A DNA stretch of 38,062 bases from Patescibacteria group bacterium (GTDB lineage: Bacteria; Patescibacteriota; Patescibacteriia; UBA10025; JAHIVO01). The stretch spans positions 1-38,062 of the forward strand of contig JAHIVO010000010.1 in assembly GCA_018816445.1 (NCBI GenBank). Direction: 5' to 3'. The position numbers were made by a program, and so were the translations under genes. Of this stretch, positions 16,812-27,160 are shown piece by piece (within the stretch, counting starts at the first letter, position 1; every line of letters starts with the position of its first letter). The notes under the pieces were generated by a model. The model was not told the DNA's origin. It saw nothing but the letters and a program-made list of their open reading frames with translations, and did not search any database.

Positions 16812-17950
16812 AAAAAACTTTATTAATTTCATTATTTTTTCCACCCCAAAGAGGTGGAATTTCAAATAGTTTGTGGAATACTTGCATCAATTTACCTCAA
16901 GATAAAATTGTAGTACTAACCAAACCATCAAAAGTAAAACCCAAAGCTGATTTTAAAATATACCGAAGAAAAATCTTAAGTAATTCAAAGTTTATCTGGC
17001 CGAGATGGATATGCTTATTTTGGTATACAAAAAAAATTATAAAAAAAGAGGAAATTGAGATAATTCAAGCTGGTCAAATATTACCAATCGGTACAGTTGC
17101 ATTAATATTTAAAAAATTATTTAAAATTCCTTATCATGTTTACGTATATGGTCAAGATATATTAATAATGAGGCGATCAAAAAGAAAAATAAATCTTATT
17201 AAAATTATATTAAAAAATGCCAACATGATAATTACTAATAGTAACTATACTAAACAAAAAACTGTTGAATTGGGCGCTGCACCAGAAAAAATGATTGTTG
17301 TATATCCTTCACCTTTAGGCTTGATAAATAATAATATTGATCAGCAATATTTTGAATATTTCATTAACAAAAATGATTTAAAAAATAAAAAAATAATATT
17401 ATCAGTTGGCAATATTGTTGAAAGAAAAGGACAGGATACAATGATTAAAGTCATGCCAAAACTTTTAAAGAGGTTTCCTGAAGCAATCTATTTAATTGTT
17501 GGACGTGGTCCATATAAGAAAAATTTGGAAAAAATAATTAAAGATTTAAATCTACAAAAGAATGTTAGAATTTTTGAAAATATCAGTGACGAAGAGCTGC
17601 CATATTTTTATCATGCTTGTGATGTATTTACCATGCTTTCCAGAGAATTAAAAAACAAGCAGGGTCAAGTGACTGACATTGAAGGTTTTGGTATCGTTTA
17701 TTTAGAGGCTAATCTTTTCGGCAAACCTGTTATTGGAGGCAATTCAGGTGGTGTTGCAGAAGCAATAGAACATAATGTTTCAGGAATTCTGGTTGATCCA
17801 GTAAATATTAATGAAATTACTGAAAATTTTATTAAAATTCTCTCAGATAAGCAATTCAGGCAACAATTAGGCGAAAAAGGACGTGCGCGAGCACTAAATG
17901 AATTTCAATGGTTAAAAGAAGTTGATAAAATTAGACAGATCCTTAGATGA
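16808..17950 (+). CDS. Glycosyltransferase family 4
   Basis: ILSVGNIVERKGQDTMIKVMPKLLKRFPEAIYLIVGRGPYKKNLE...EGFGIVYLEANLFGKPVIGGNSGGVAEAI; ATGA overlap with the flippase gene. Confidence 0.88.
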   Translation: MKKTLLISLFFPPQRGGISNSLWNTCINLPQDKIVVLTKPSKVKPKADFKIYRRKILSNSKFIWPRWICLFWYTKKIIKKEEIEIIQAGQILPIGTVALIFKKLFKIPYHVYVYGQDILIMRRSKRKINLIKIILKNANMIITNSNYTKQKTVELGAAPEKMIVVYPSPLGLINNNIDQQYFEYFINKNDLKNKKIILSVGNIVERKGQDTMIKVMPKLLKRFPEAIYLIVGRGPYKKNLEKIIKDLNLQKNVRIFENISDEELPYFYHACDVFTMLSRELKNKQGQVTDIEGFGIVYLEANLFGKPVIGGNSGGVAEAIEHNVSGILVDPVNINEITENFIKILSDKQFRQQLGEKGRARALNEFQWLKEVDKIRQILR

Positions 17951-18588
17951 ATTACTATCCTTTAATCAGCATAATAATCCCTTGCTTTAATGCTGAAAAA
18001 ACATTAGCTAATACTTTAGCGCAAATTTATAACCAAACATATAGAAATATTGAAATTATAGCTGTAAATGACGGATCAATTGATACAACTTCGCACATAC
18101 TGAATCAGCACAAGGATAAAATAAAAATATTCAAACAGGAACACAGAGGAGCGTCAGCTGCCCGAAATTTAGGATTTAAACATTCACATGGAGAATTTGT
18201 ATTATTTTGCGATGCTGATGTGATTATGGATAAACAAATGATTAATAAAATGATTGATAAACTATTAAGAAATCCTGGCAAGGCATATTGTTACTCAAAT
18301 TTTAAATTTGGGCTGCATTCATTTGATTTATTTCCTTTTGATGGAAAGAGATTAATTAAAGAAAACTATATCAGCACTATGTCGCTCATTCGTCGTAGTA
18401 AATTTATAGGATTTGATGAAAGTTTAAAACGTTTTCAAGACTGGGACTTATGGAAAAGGATGCTTGCAAAAGGAGATGAGGGAATCTGGTATCCAGAAAG
18501 ATTATTTGAAGCACCTCTCAATAATAAAGGAATTTCTAAGTTTAATGTAAAAAACATCATTAAACTGATCAAAAGGCAGTTAAAATAA
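17947..18588 (+). CDS. Glycosyltransferase family 2
   Basis: PLISIIIPCFNAEKTLANTLAQIYNQTYRNIEIIAVNDGSIDTT...FCDADVIMD; ATGA overlap upstream. Confidence 0.88.
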   Translation: MNYYPLISIIIPCFNAEKTLANTLAQIYNQTYRNIEIIAVNDGSIDTTSHILNQHKDKIKIFKQEHRGASAARNLGFKHSHGEFVLFCDADVIMDKQMINKMIDKLLRNPGKAYCYSNFKFGLHSFDLFPFDGKRLIKENYISTMSLIRRSKFIGFDESLKRFQDWDLWKRMLAKGDEGIWYPERLFEAPLNNKGISKFNVKNIIKLIKRQLK

Positions 18589-18606
18589 AATAATTAAAAT
18601 TTTTTG

Positions 18607-18634
18607 AAAACACCCAATTTAACGTGTTTTTTTT
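18607..18634 (+). terminator. Putative intrinsic terminator within the EPS cluster
   Basis: AAAACAC (18607-18613) / GTGTTTT (18624-18630) followed by TTTT. Confidence 0.6.
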
Positions 18635-18639
18635 AATAT

Positions 18640-18668
18640 TTGCCAAGTTCATTCAAAATCATTACAAT
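18640..18668 (+). promoter_or_regulatory. Promoter TTGCCA - 17 nt - TACAAT upstream of GT2 18677
   Basis: TTGCCA 18640-18645 and TACAAT 18663-18668; ATG begins 9 nt after the -10 end. Confidence 0.6.
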
Positions 18669-18676
18669 ATATCCAT

Positions 18677-19543
18677 ATGGATGTATCAATAATTATTGTA
18701 TCCTGGAATGTTAAGGACCATTTAACCCGTTGTTTAAGATCTATATTTAAACATACAGACAACCTCAATTATGAGGTTTTTGTAGTTGATAATAATTCTA
18801 TTGATGGTAGCGCTGCTATGGTCAAATCATTATTTCCCGCCATAAATCTGATTATCAACAAAAAAAATATTGGTTTTGCAGCAGCCTGCAACCAAGCAAT
18901 TAAAGAATCTAAAGGTAATAATATATTATTATTAAATCCCGATACTGAAATTACTGACAATGCAATTTATAAAACAAGCTTATATTTACGTAAAAATATA
19001 AAAATCGGCATAGTGGGTTGTAGAATATTAAATGAGGATGGAACCATTCAACCATCAGTAAGACGTTTTCCAGACTTGATCTCACATATATGCATTTTAT
19101 TAAAACTACATAATTTTTTTCCAGAAATAAAATCTGTAAAAAAATATTACATGACAGATTTTAAGTATAATTCTAATACCCGGGTGGAACAGGTTATGGG
19201 AGCATTTTTTATGATAAAGCGGGAATTACTAAAATCTATTGGCCTGCTGGATAAACATTTCTACATTTGGTATGAGGAAGTAGATTTTTGTAAACGTGCT
19301 GTAAATAAGGGCTGGCAAGTATATTATTATCAAGATGCAAATGTAATTCATCATAAAGGAAAGAGTTTTGAACAAGTAAAACCCGTATTAAAACAATCAA
19401 TATTCAACCGCAGTATGCTTTACTATTTTTTTAAACACCATTCAATTTTTGAATATTTAGTTTTATTAATATTATTTCCTACCAGTTTAATTTTAGCTTT
19501 GATTGTGCAGCTTTTAGGTATAAAAAGTGCTAATAGTCAATAA
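18677..19543 (+). CDS. Glycosyltransferase family 2 (rhamnosyltransferase-like)
   Basis: VSIIIVSWNVKDHLTRCLRSIFKHTDNLNYEVFVVDNNSIDGSAAMV...LLLNPDTEI...FYIWYEEVDFCKRA. Confidence 0.88.
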   Translation: MDVSIIIVSWNVKDHLTRCLRSIFKHTDNLNYEVFVVDNNSIDGSAAMVKSLFPAINLIINKKNIGFAAACNQAIKESKGNNILLLNPDTEITDNAIYKTSLYLRKNIKIGIVGCRILNEDGTIQPSVRRFPDLISHICILLKLHNFFPEIKSVKKYYMTDFKYNSNTRVEQVMGAFFMIKRELLKSIGLLDKHFYIWYEEVDFCKRAVNKGWQVYYYQDANVIHHKGKSFEQVKPVLKQSIFNRSMLYYFFKHHSIFEYLVLLILFPTSLILALIVQLLGIKSANSQ

Positions 19544-19545
19544 AT

Positions 19546-20502
19546 ATGGATAATAACAACTTTTTACTAGATTCATTAATTCAATGTCCAACCTGTGGAC
19601 ATGAATTGGTTTCATTAAACAATTCATTTACTTGTTCTGATTGTGGTAAAATTTATACCTCCAAAGAAATGGTATTAAATTTACTTCCTAAAAAAAACAA
19701 TAAATTTCGGGATATTGAACAAGAATTCTGGAACTATACTTATGATAAGGAAGGATCAAGAGATATAGCTAATCGTAATTTTGCTTTTCACCATCATTTT
19801 AGGCAGCCGCTTATAGATTTACCAAGTGGATCAAAAGTTATTGAACTTGGCTGTGGTACCAGGGCGGATAGTATTGAAATAGCACTTTCCAACAAATATG
19901 TTGTAGCAACCGATATTTCAATGAAGGCAATACAGTTAGCGCGTTCGCTGGCAAAACAAATGAAAGCTAATTCAATGAAATTTATTTTAGCGGAAGCTGA
20001 GAATCTGCCATTTAAGAATGATAATTTTGACGGTGCCTTAATGGCTGCTTCATTCCACCATATTGAAAATCCTGAAGCTGGACTGCTGGAGATGAAACGA
20101 ATAGTAAAAAAAGGTGGCTATATTATATTAGGTGTTGAGCCAAACAGTTGGCCTTATAAAACAATTTACATGCTTTTAAATCCATTAAAATCTTATATAA
20201 GAAAAACAAGGAAGAGGAATATAAATTCTATAGCTGATGATACAACGGAAGGTTTCAGCAAAAAATCATTAATTAAAATTCTAGAAAAAAATAATCTTGA
20301 AATAATTGAAATTAAACCAATAAAATTTACTCTGGAATTTTATGATTCATACTTAAGATTAAAGGAGCGGCTTGGATCAAGAAATATCAATGCTTCTAAA
20401 AATGTACAGCAATTCTTCAATTCAATTGATAAAATTATCGAAAAGATTCCTTTAATAAAAAATTATCCATGGCATTGGAATGTCATTGCAAGGGTTAAAT
20501 AA
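19546..20502 (+). CDS. Class I SAM-dependent methyltransferase with an N-terminal zinc ribbon
   Basis: CPTCGHELVSLNNSFTCSDCGKIY; VIELGCGTRADSIEIALSNKYVVATDIS; NFDGALMAASFHHIENPEAGLLEMKRIVKKGGYIIL. Confidence 0.85.
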   Translation: MDNNNFLLDSLIQCPTCGHELVSLNNSFTCSDCGKIYTSKEMVLNLLPKKNNKFRDIEQEFWNYTYDKEGSRDIANRNFAFHHHFRQPLIDLPSGSKVIELGCGTRADSIEIALSNKYVVATDISMKAIQLARSLAKQMKANSMKFILAEAENLPFKNDNFDGALMAASFHHIENPEAGLLEMKRIVKKGGYIILGVEPNSWPYKTIYMLLNPLKSYIRKTRKRNINSIADDTTEGFSKKSLIKILEKNNLEIIEIKPIKFTLEFYDSYLRLKERLGSRNINASKNVQQFFNSIDKIIEKIPLIKNYPWHWNVIARVK

Positions 20503-20504
20503 CT

Positions 20505-22007
20505 ATGCAGACTTTATTTTTTTATGATAAGCCATTCAAAATAGCATTTTGGTTAATAGTTATTATTGAATCCTTGTCGTTTTTAAGTCATACATATAGT
20601 GTTGTTAACCAGGTGTTGTTTTTCACTATTATCGCCGCTACTCTAATTATTAGTTTTTGGAAGCTTGAATATGGATTTTGGATTATATGTACTGAATTAT
20701 TTATTAGTTCATTTGGTTATTTATTCTATTTTGATGCTTTCGATTTCAGATTTTCAATTCGCTTAGGTATTTTTTTTGTTATTTTTTTAGCCTGGCTTAT
20801 TAAAGCCGTTCATACGAAGCAATGGCAATTTTACAGATCTAGGTTAAGATGGCCATTTGTCGCCTTATTAGCTGTACTGGCGTGGGGGATTGTAAACGGG
20901 ATAATTAATGGCAATCCTTTAAAAGACGTTTTTTTTGATGCTAATGCCTATTTATATTTTGGAATAATTTTTGTTGCTTTTTCAGTATTAAATACCTGGT
21001 CAAAAATCAACACTCTTATCCAGCTGCTGTTTGCTTCCATCACCGCTATGGCCATAAAAACTATATTTTTACTTTTTTATTTTGCACATCAAGCAGATAT
21101 AAACTCAATACGATTACTTTATACCTGGGTTAGGGACACTAGAGTAGGGGAAATAGCCCCAGTAGCACAAAACTACTATCGGATCTTTTTTCAAGGGCAT
21201 ATATGGAGTTTATTTTCATTGATATTATTATTATTGTTTTTAATTTTAATAACAAAAAATGACTGGTTAAAAATTAACTATAAAATATCGTGGGTATTAA
21301 CGATCCTCGCAAGCTTAACTTTAATAATAAGTTTTTCACGAAGTATATGGTTGTCACTAATAGTTACTATGTTTTTAATCCTTTTTTATTTAGTATTCAA
21401 AGAAAAAGTCAAGTGGAAAAGGATTTCAAAAATTTCAGTAATAATAATAGCAGTAGTAATTGCTGAATTAGCTTTAATTACCATATTAGTAAATTTGCCT
21501 CTACCTGGAGGAAGCAGTGATGGAATATCGGCCGGTACTTTAGTTAAGGAAAGGCTGACTACCACAGACGAAGCTGCCCTAGGCAGCCGGTTTCAATTAT
21601 TTAAGCCGCTAATAACAAAATTTTTTGATAATCCAGTCATAGGTTCGGGCTTTGGCACAACCGTCACTTACCAAACACTAGATCCACGCACTAAGGATAT
21701 TAATGGTGGGTGGTATACCAGCTATTCTTTTGAATGGGGCTATTTGGATATTGTTATTAAAATTGGTCTGATTGGACTGCTTGTATATCTTTACTTTATT
21801 TGGCTTATTATTAAAGATGGCATCAAATTACTCAAAATTACAAAAAACAAAGAAGAATACTTATTAATCCTGGGATTACTCTTCAGTTTGATAGCACTAT
21901 TAATTACACATATTTCAACTCCTTATATTAACCATCCATTAGGCATCTTTTTGATAATTATTTCAGCTGCAATATTGAACACATTAAAAGTAAAAACACT
22001 TGAATAA
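20505..22007 (+). CDS. O-antigen ligase/polymerase-like membrane protein
   Basis: Multi-TM; LIISFSRSIWLSLI; NPVIGSGFGTTV; ESLSFLSHTYS... Confidence 0.75.
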   Translation: MQTLFFYDKPFKIAFWLIVIIESLSFLSHTYSVVNQVLFFTIIAATLIISFWKLEYGFWIICTELFISSFGYLFYFDAFDFRFSIRLGIFFVIFLAWLIKAVHTKQWQFYRSRLRWPFVALLAVLAWGIVNGIINGNPLKDVFFDANAYLYFGIIFVAFSVLNTWSKINTLIQLLFASITAMAIKTIFLLFYFAHQADINSIRLLYTWVRDTRVGEIAPVAQNYYRIFFQGHIWSLFSLILLLLFLILITKNDWLKINYKISWVLTILASLTLIISFSRSIWLSLIVTMFLILFYLVFKEKVKWKRISKISVIIIAVVIAELALITILVNLPLPGGSSDGISAGTLVKERLTTTDEAALGSRFQLFKPLITKFFDNPVIGSGFGTTVTYQTLDPRTKDINGGWYTSYSFEWGYLDIVIKIGLIGLLVYLYFIWLIIKDGIKLLKITKNKEEYLLILGLLFSLIALLITHISTPYINHPLGIFLIIISAAILNTLKVKTLE

Positions 22008-22012
22008 TCTAT

Positions 22013-22040
22013 TTGAAATTGCTAGAATATAAGCTACAAT
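22013..22040 (+). promoter_or_regulatory. Possible promoter TTGAAA - 16 nt - TACAAT upstream of GT2 22060
   Basis: TTGAAA 22013-22018 and TACAAT 22035-22040. Confidence 0.45.
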
Positions 22041-22059
22041 CTAAAATTATTTTATACTA

Positions 22060-22890
22060 ATGCTAGATTTATCAATAGTTATTGTAAATTACAATAGTAG
22101 GGGGTTACTTAGGCAGTGTTTAAAGTCACTCCTCAAAAACCTGGCTCAATCAGATTTGCAGTATAAGGTAGTTGTTGTAGATAACAGCTCCAGGGATGGA
22201 AGTGTGGAAATGGTCAGAGAATCATTCGCAAATGTGAGATTAATACCTCTGCAGGAAAATAAGGGATACGCAAAAGGAGTAAATATCGGCATAAAATCAA
22301 TTGAGTGCAGATATTACCTAGTTTTAAACATGGATACAACCATTGTCCAGGATAGGGCTATTGAAAGGATGGTTGCCTTCATGGATACCCATAATAATGT
22401 TGGTTTAGCAGGCCCAAAATTAATTAACCCAAACGGTACGACTCAGGTATCATGCTGTACTTTCCCAAAATTTCAATTTCCCATGTACAGGCGTATGTTC
22501 ATCAGAAATTTTTCTTTTGCAAAAAAATCCATGCGTGATTATTTAATGCTTGATTGGGACCATAAATCAACAATACCTGTAGATTGGGTCATTGGTACAG
22601 GCATGATTATCAGGAATGAAGCCATAAAACAGGTTGGATTGATGGATGAAAGATTCTTTATGTATTTTGAAGATGTGGATTGGTGCAGAAGATTTTGGGA
22701 CAGTGATTGGCATGTTTATTATATTTCTGATATTGAAATTGTTCATTATTACAGCCGTGATTCAGCCAAAAGAATGGGTGTAATGAGCATTTTTAAAAAA
22801 CAAACGAGGATACATATAATTTCATGGTTAAAATACTTTATTAAATATATTGGGAGAGAAAAAGTAAATGCCAAACAAAAAACAAAGTAA
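22060..22890 (+). CDS. Glycosyltransferase family 2
   Basis: LDLSIVIVNYNSRGLLRQCLKSLLKNL...VVVDNSSRDGSVEMV...LVLNMDTTI...FFMYFEDVDWCRRF. Confidence 0.88.
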   Translation: MLDLSIVIVNYNSRGLLRQCLKSLLKNLAQSDLQYKVVVVDNSSRDGSVEMVRESFANVRLIPLQENKGYAKGVNIGIKSIECRYYLVLNMDTTIVQDRAIERMVAFMDTHNNVGLAGPKLINPNGTTQVSCCTFPKFQFPMYRRMFIRNFSFAKKSMRDYLMLDWDHKSTIPVDWVIGTGMIIRNEAIKQVGLMDERFFMYFEDVDWCRRFWDSDWHVYYISDIEIVHYYSRDSAKRMGVMSIFKKQTRIHIISWLKYFIKYIGREKVNAKQKTK

Positions 22891-24820
22891 TTTTACAGAA
22901 TCCTATTCTGCAAATTCTAAAAAGAAAATAAAAATCCCTAAATATGCGGCTATTATTATTGTTATAATTGGCTCACTCATAATAATCAGCGGGGCTCTGT
23001 TTTTAATATATCGAGGTCCGGCTCAAAACGTTTATAACAAAAGTATTAGCGGAAAAGATGATTTTTACCTAGCTCAGGATCAGCTGCTGACACAAGACTT
23101 TACTGCAGCCAAGAAATCTTTAGAATCAGCTATAATTAATTTTCACGAAGCTGACAATGAATTTAATTCATTTAACTGGCTTAAAGTATTACCCTGGATT
23201 GGTAAGCAAATCTCAGCTGTTGATAATTTATTGGGTGCTGGCATAAGCACCGGCGAATCATTAGAAAGAATTAATGACATTGCAGATTTAATTCTTACTC
23301 CACTTCAAGAGAATGAGAATGTCAGCTTAAATAGTCTTTCAGATGAGGAAACTGAGCATTTATTAGCTAGCGTTTTTAATTCCAAACCTGATCTCGAATT
23401 AGCGAAAAGTGAAATTGATAATGCGGTTAACCTAATTAATAAAATCCCGGAAAAGGGATTAATAAATAAAATTTATGAAATTGTTGAGCCATTTGAAATC
23501 AAAGCTGAAGATTTGCAAATAGCTCTTGATCAGGCAATTTCAGCCAGTCAAATTATTCCATATATTTCAGGATACCCTGAACAACACACATACCTTTTTC
23601 TTTTGCAGAACAACACTGAAATAAGACCAACAGGCGGGTTTATTGGAACTTATGGAATATTAAAAATAAAAAATGGCGATATAGTCCATTTTAAAACAGA
23701 CAATTCATATAATTTAGACAAGCCCGCCGAGGCTTGGCTATTTGAAGAACCACCCTGGCCGTTAACCCGCTATAACAATGTTCACCAATGGTTTTTCAGG
23801 GATTCTAACTGGTCACCTGATTTTCCCACTGCAGCGCAGGAAGCTGAACGTTTTTACCATGCAGAAAAAGGCCCTGAAAATGATATTAACGGATTAATTG
23901 CTGTAACCCCAACTTTTATTGAATCCTTAATGACCCTAACGGGGGATATAAGCGTAGATGGTACTATTTTTAATTCAGATAATTTAATTGAAACACTGCA
24001 ATACCAGGTGGAGCAAGGTTTTCTGAGGCAGGGGATAGAGGAAAGTGAACGTAAGGAAATTATTGGCGTATTGTCAAATAAAATTCTGGAACAGATCTTA
24101 GAATTACCAACCAGTAAATGGCCCGACCTATGGCAGGTATTCTCGCAGGATATTAAGGAAAAACAAATACTGATTTATTCAAAAGATGACAGCATCCAGG
24201 ATTATATCCAAAAAGAAAATTGGGGTGGACATATAGTACAAAGTTCATCTGATTATTTCTCAGTGATTGATGCAAATTTAGCTAGTCTAAAAACAGATCC
24301 AGTTGTACAGAGGACGATAAATTATACGCTCAGAGAAGATAGCGATAATATTATTGCTGATTTAGAAATCACCTATGCTAATGTAGGTACAATTACCTGG
24401 AAAACTACGCGCTACCGCACTTACACCAGGATACTAGTGCCAGCCGGATCTACATTATTAGGCGTAGAAGGTGCTATGGTAGACTGTAAGCTATCTGACG
24501 AAGGAAGTGTGGAGACCACTGAAGAATTAGGAAAAACCGTTTTTGGTACTTTTATTTGCATAGAGCCAAACGAAACAAAAACACTATCATTTAAATATAA
24601 ATTACCGGACGAAATAACTGAACAGCTGAAAAAAAAGAAATATGAAATATATATCCAGAAACAGCCTGGCACGGCTAATCATAATATTAACCTCAGTATA
24701 AACTTAAATAAAAAACCAAAAGGTGTTTTTGGCATTGACAACTTCAGTATATCTGATAATAATGTAGTACTGATTAAAAACGACTTAAATAAAGATTTAA
24801 ATACTTATATTGAATATTAG
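22868..24820 (+). CDS. DUF4012-type membrane-anchored protein
   Basis: Single N-terminal TM; HTYLFLLQNNTEIRPTGGFIGTYGILKIKNGDI is a DUF4012-type signature. Overlaps the upstream GT2 gene by 23 nt. Confidence 0.75.
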   Translation: MPNKKQSNFTESYSANSKKKIKIPKYAAIIIVIIGSLIIISGALFLIYRGPAQNVYNKSISGKDDFYLAQDQLLTQDFTAAKKSLESAIINFHEADNEFNSFNWLKVLPWIGKQISAVDNLLGAGISTGESLERINDIADLILTPLQENENVSLNSLSDEETEHLLASVFNSKPDLELAKSEIDNAVNLINKIPEKGLINKIYEIVEPFEIKAEDLQIALDQAISASQIIPYISGYPEQHTYLFLLQNNTEIRPTGGFIGTYGILKIKNGDIVHFKTDNSYNLDKPAEAWLFEEPPWPLTRYNNVHQWFFRDSNWSPDFPTAAQEAERFYHAEKGPENDINGLIAVTPTFIESLMTLTGDISVDGTIFNSDNLIETLQYQVEQGFLRQGIEESERKEIIGVLSNKILEQILELPTSKWPDLWQVFSQDIKEKQILIYSKDDSIQDYIQKENWGGHIVQSSSDYFSVIDANLASLKTDPVVQRTINYTLREDSDNIIADLEITYANVGTITWKTTRYRTYTRILVPAGSTLLGVEGAMVDCKLSDEGSVETTEELGKTVFGTFICIEPNETKTLSFKYKLPDEITEQLKKKKYEIYIQKQPGTANHNINLSINLNKKPKGVFGIDNFSISDNNVVLIKNDLNKDLNTYIEY

Positions 24821-24823
24821 GCG

Positions 24824-25831
24824 ATGTTTTCCAGAAGATTAGGCATTGATTTAGGAACGACATATTCGCTTGTCTTTATACCAGGACGCGGAATTGTTAT
24901 TAATGAACCGTCAGTGGTAGCTATTTCTTTGATTGATAAGCAGGTTATGGCTGTAGGTAATGAAGCTAAGGAAATGCTTGGACGTACCCCTGATACAATT
25001 GTCGCTTCCAGACCTTTGAAGGACGGCGTAATTGCAGATTATAAAACTACAGAATCCATGCTTAAATATTTTATTAATAAAGCACTTGGGGGAGTCCGTT
25101 TTTTCAGACCAGAAGTGATGATTGCTGTTCCGGCAGGCATTACTTCTACGGAAAGAAGGGCTGTGATTGAAGCAACCCTCCAAGCTGGAGCAAAAGCAGC
25201 TTACATAATTAAAGAACCAGTTGCTGCAGCTATTGGAGCAAACATTCCTATTGGTTCAGCTTCCGGCCATATGATTGTAGACATGGGAGGGGGTACCTCG
25301 GAAGTAGCAATAATATCCTTAGGTGGAATTGTTGCAAATGCCTCTGTTAGAATTGGGGGGAATAAAATTGACGCCGCTATCCAGGAATTTATTAGAAAAA
25401 AGTATAATTTAAATATCGGCGAAAGATCCGCTGAAGATTTAAAAGTAAATATTGGATCCGCCTTACCTCTTGAAGAAAAATTATTTATGGAAATTAGAGG
25501 CCGTGATTCAATTCAGGGGTTGCCAAAAGTTGTGACTGTTGAAAGCGATGATATAACTGAGGCGATCCAGGATGAGCTGGCCGGAATTATTCAGGCTGTT
25601 AAATCGGTTTTACAAGAAACGCCTCCCGAACTATCAGCTGATATTATGGATAAAGGTATGATATTATCAGGCGGTACCGCACAGCTAAAAAATATGGACA
25701 AGATTCTTTCGCAAGCGACTGGAATTCCAGCCTTTTTAGCAGATGACGCCCAGCTTTGTGTTGCTAAAGGTACCGGTATAGCTTTAGAAAATTTGGAATC
25801 TTATAAAAAAAGTATATTATCCACAAAATAA
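24824..25831 (+). CDS. MreB-family actin homolog (paralog 1, in the EPS cluster)
   Basis: RRLGIDLGTTYSLVFIPGRGIVINEPSVVAIS...IVDMGGGTSEVAIISLGGIV...MILSGGTAQLKNMDKIL. Confidence 0.9.
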   Translation: MFSRRLGIDLGTTYSLVFIPGRGIVINEPSVVAISLIDKQVMAVGNEAKEMLGRTPDTIVASRPLKDGVIADYKTTESMLKYFINKALGGVRFFRPEVMIAVPAGITSTERRAVIEATLQAGAKAAYIIKEPVAAAIGANIPIGSASGHMIVDMGGGTSEVAIISLGGIVANASVRIGGNKIDAAIQEFIRKKYNLNIGERSAEDLKVNIGSALPLEEKLFMEIRGRDSIQGLPKVVTVESDDITEAIQDELAGIIQAVKSVLQETPPELSADIMDKGMILSGGTAQLKNMDKILSQATGIPAFLADDAQLCVAKGTGIALENLESYKKSILSTK

Positions 25832-27024
25832 TGCTGATCGGCATTGATGCCTCAAGGGCAAATGTAGATAAAAAAACGGGCACTGAATGGTATGCTTATT
25901 ATGTAATCCAAGAATTTAAAAAGATCGCTGATCCTAATGATCAGTTTATTTTATATTCCAAAGAAAAACTTCGAGGATCGTTATCTGAATTACCCGCGAA
26001 TTTTAACAATAAGGTTCTTAATTGGCCCCCTAAATTCCTTTGGACGCAAATACGTTTAGCCTGGGAAATGCTGGTACATAAAACAGATGCCTTGTTTGTT
26101 CCTGCTCATACAATCCCATTAATTCACCCAAAAAATACTGTCACCACTTTACATGATATCGGTTTTGAGGAGTACCACCAATTATATTCGCCAAAAGATA
26201 TTGGCCCTGAAAATACGGCCATAAAAAAAATCATTAAGATATTAGTAATAATTTTTACCTTTGGAAAATATTCAAGCAATGAACTTGATTATCACCGTTG
26301 GTCAGCCAGATTAGCATTAAAACATGCCAAACGGATAATTACTGTTTCAATATTTTCAAAGGAAAAAATACTTGAAAAATTCCCAATTAATGAAAGAAAG
26401 GTTTCTATAATTCCAAATGCTTATAGCCCTATTTACCGAGTCATCCACGATCAGGATAAAATTAATGCTATTAAAAACGAATACAATTTAACAGAGCCAT
26501 TTTTTTTATATATCGGACGACAAGAAGAAAAAAAGAATGTATATAAGCTGATTCAGGCCTATTTAAACTTTAAAAAACAATCAACAAATAATTTTCAACT
26601 AGTATTAGTAGGTGATAAGGGATATGGTTATGAAAAAATTGCCAAATTAATTTCAAGTTCATCTCAGAAAAATAATATTAAAACTTTAGGCTGGGTGGAC
26701 AGCAAGGAATTGCCATATCTTCTTAATGCGGCTGAAATATTTATATTCCCAACACTATATGAAGGATTCGGCATACCCATACTTGAAGCAATGGCATGTG
26801 GTACACCAGTCATCACCTCAAATTACGGTGCAATGAAGGAAATTTCAGGTCAAGCCGCTTATTTAGTTAATCCCAATAACTTATCTGAAATTTCATCGGC
26901 TCTGAATAGATTAATAACTGATCCAAACTTAAAAACAAATTTAATTACTAAGGGATTGCAGAGAGTCCGAGATTTTTCTTGGTCAAATACAGCTAAACAG
27001 ACACTTACTCTGATAAAAGAATAA
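25831..27024 (+). CDS. Glycosyltransferase family 4
   Basis: IGIDASRANVDKKTGTEWYAYYVI...FLYIGRQEEKKNVYKLIQAYLNF...FPTLYEGFGIPILEAMACGTPVITSN; TAATG overlap with the mreB paralog. Confidence 0.9.
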   Translation: MLIGIDASRANVDKKTGTEWYAYYVIQEFKKIADPNDQFILYSKEKLRGSLSELPANFNNKVLNWPPKFLWTQIRLAWEMLVHKTDALFVPAHTIPLIHPKNTVTTLHDIGFEEYHQLYSPKDIGPENTAIKKIIKILVIIFTFGKYSSNELDYHRWSARLALKHAKRIITVSIFSKEKILEKFPINERKVSIIPNAYSPIYRVIHDQDKINAIKNEYNLTEPFFLYIGRQEEKKNVYKLIQAYLNFKKQSTNNFQLVLVGDKGYGYEKIAKLISSSSQKNNIKTLGWVDSKELPYLLNAAEIFIFPTLYEGFGIPILEAMACGTPVITSNYGAMKEISGQAAYLVNPNNLSEISSALNRLITDPNLKTNLITKGLQRVRDFSWSNTAKQTLTLIKE

Positions 27025-27160
27025 TTAACCTGGAATATTTGTTATTATTTAATAATTACTTCATTTTTTTGGTATTTTATCCAACTTGCAAAATATAAGA
27101 AATTATGGTATGTTATGTTATACTTAGAATAGAAAACATATCTAGATCTAAAAATTGAGC

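Noticed and set aside
22053-22060. TATACT just before the GT2 start at 22060 as another leaderless promoter
   Set aside because: The -10 ends only 2 nt before ATG, so initiation would fall inside the gene; TTGAAA-16-TACAAT slightly upstream fits better.
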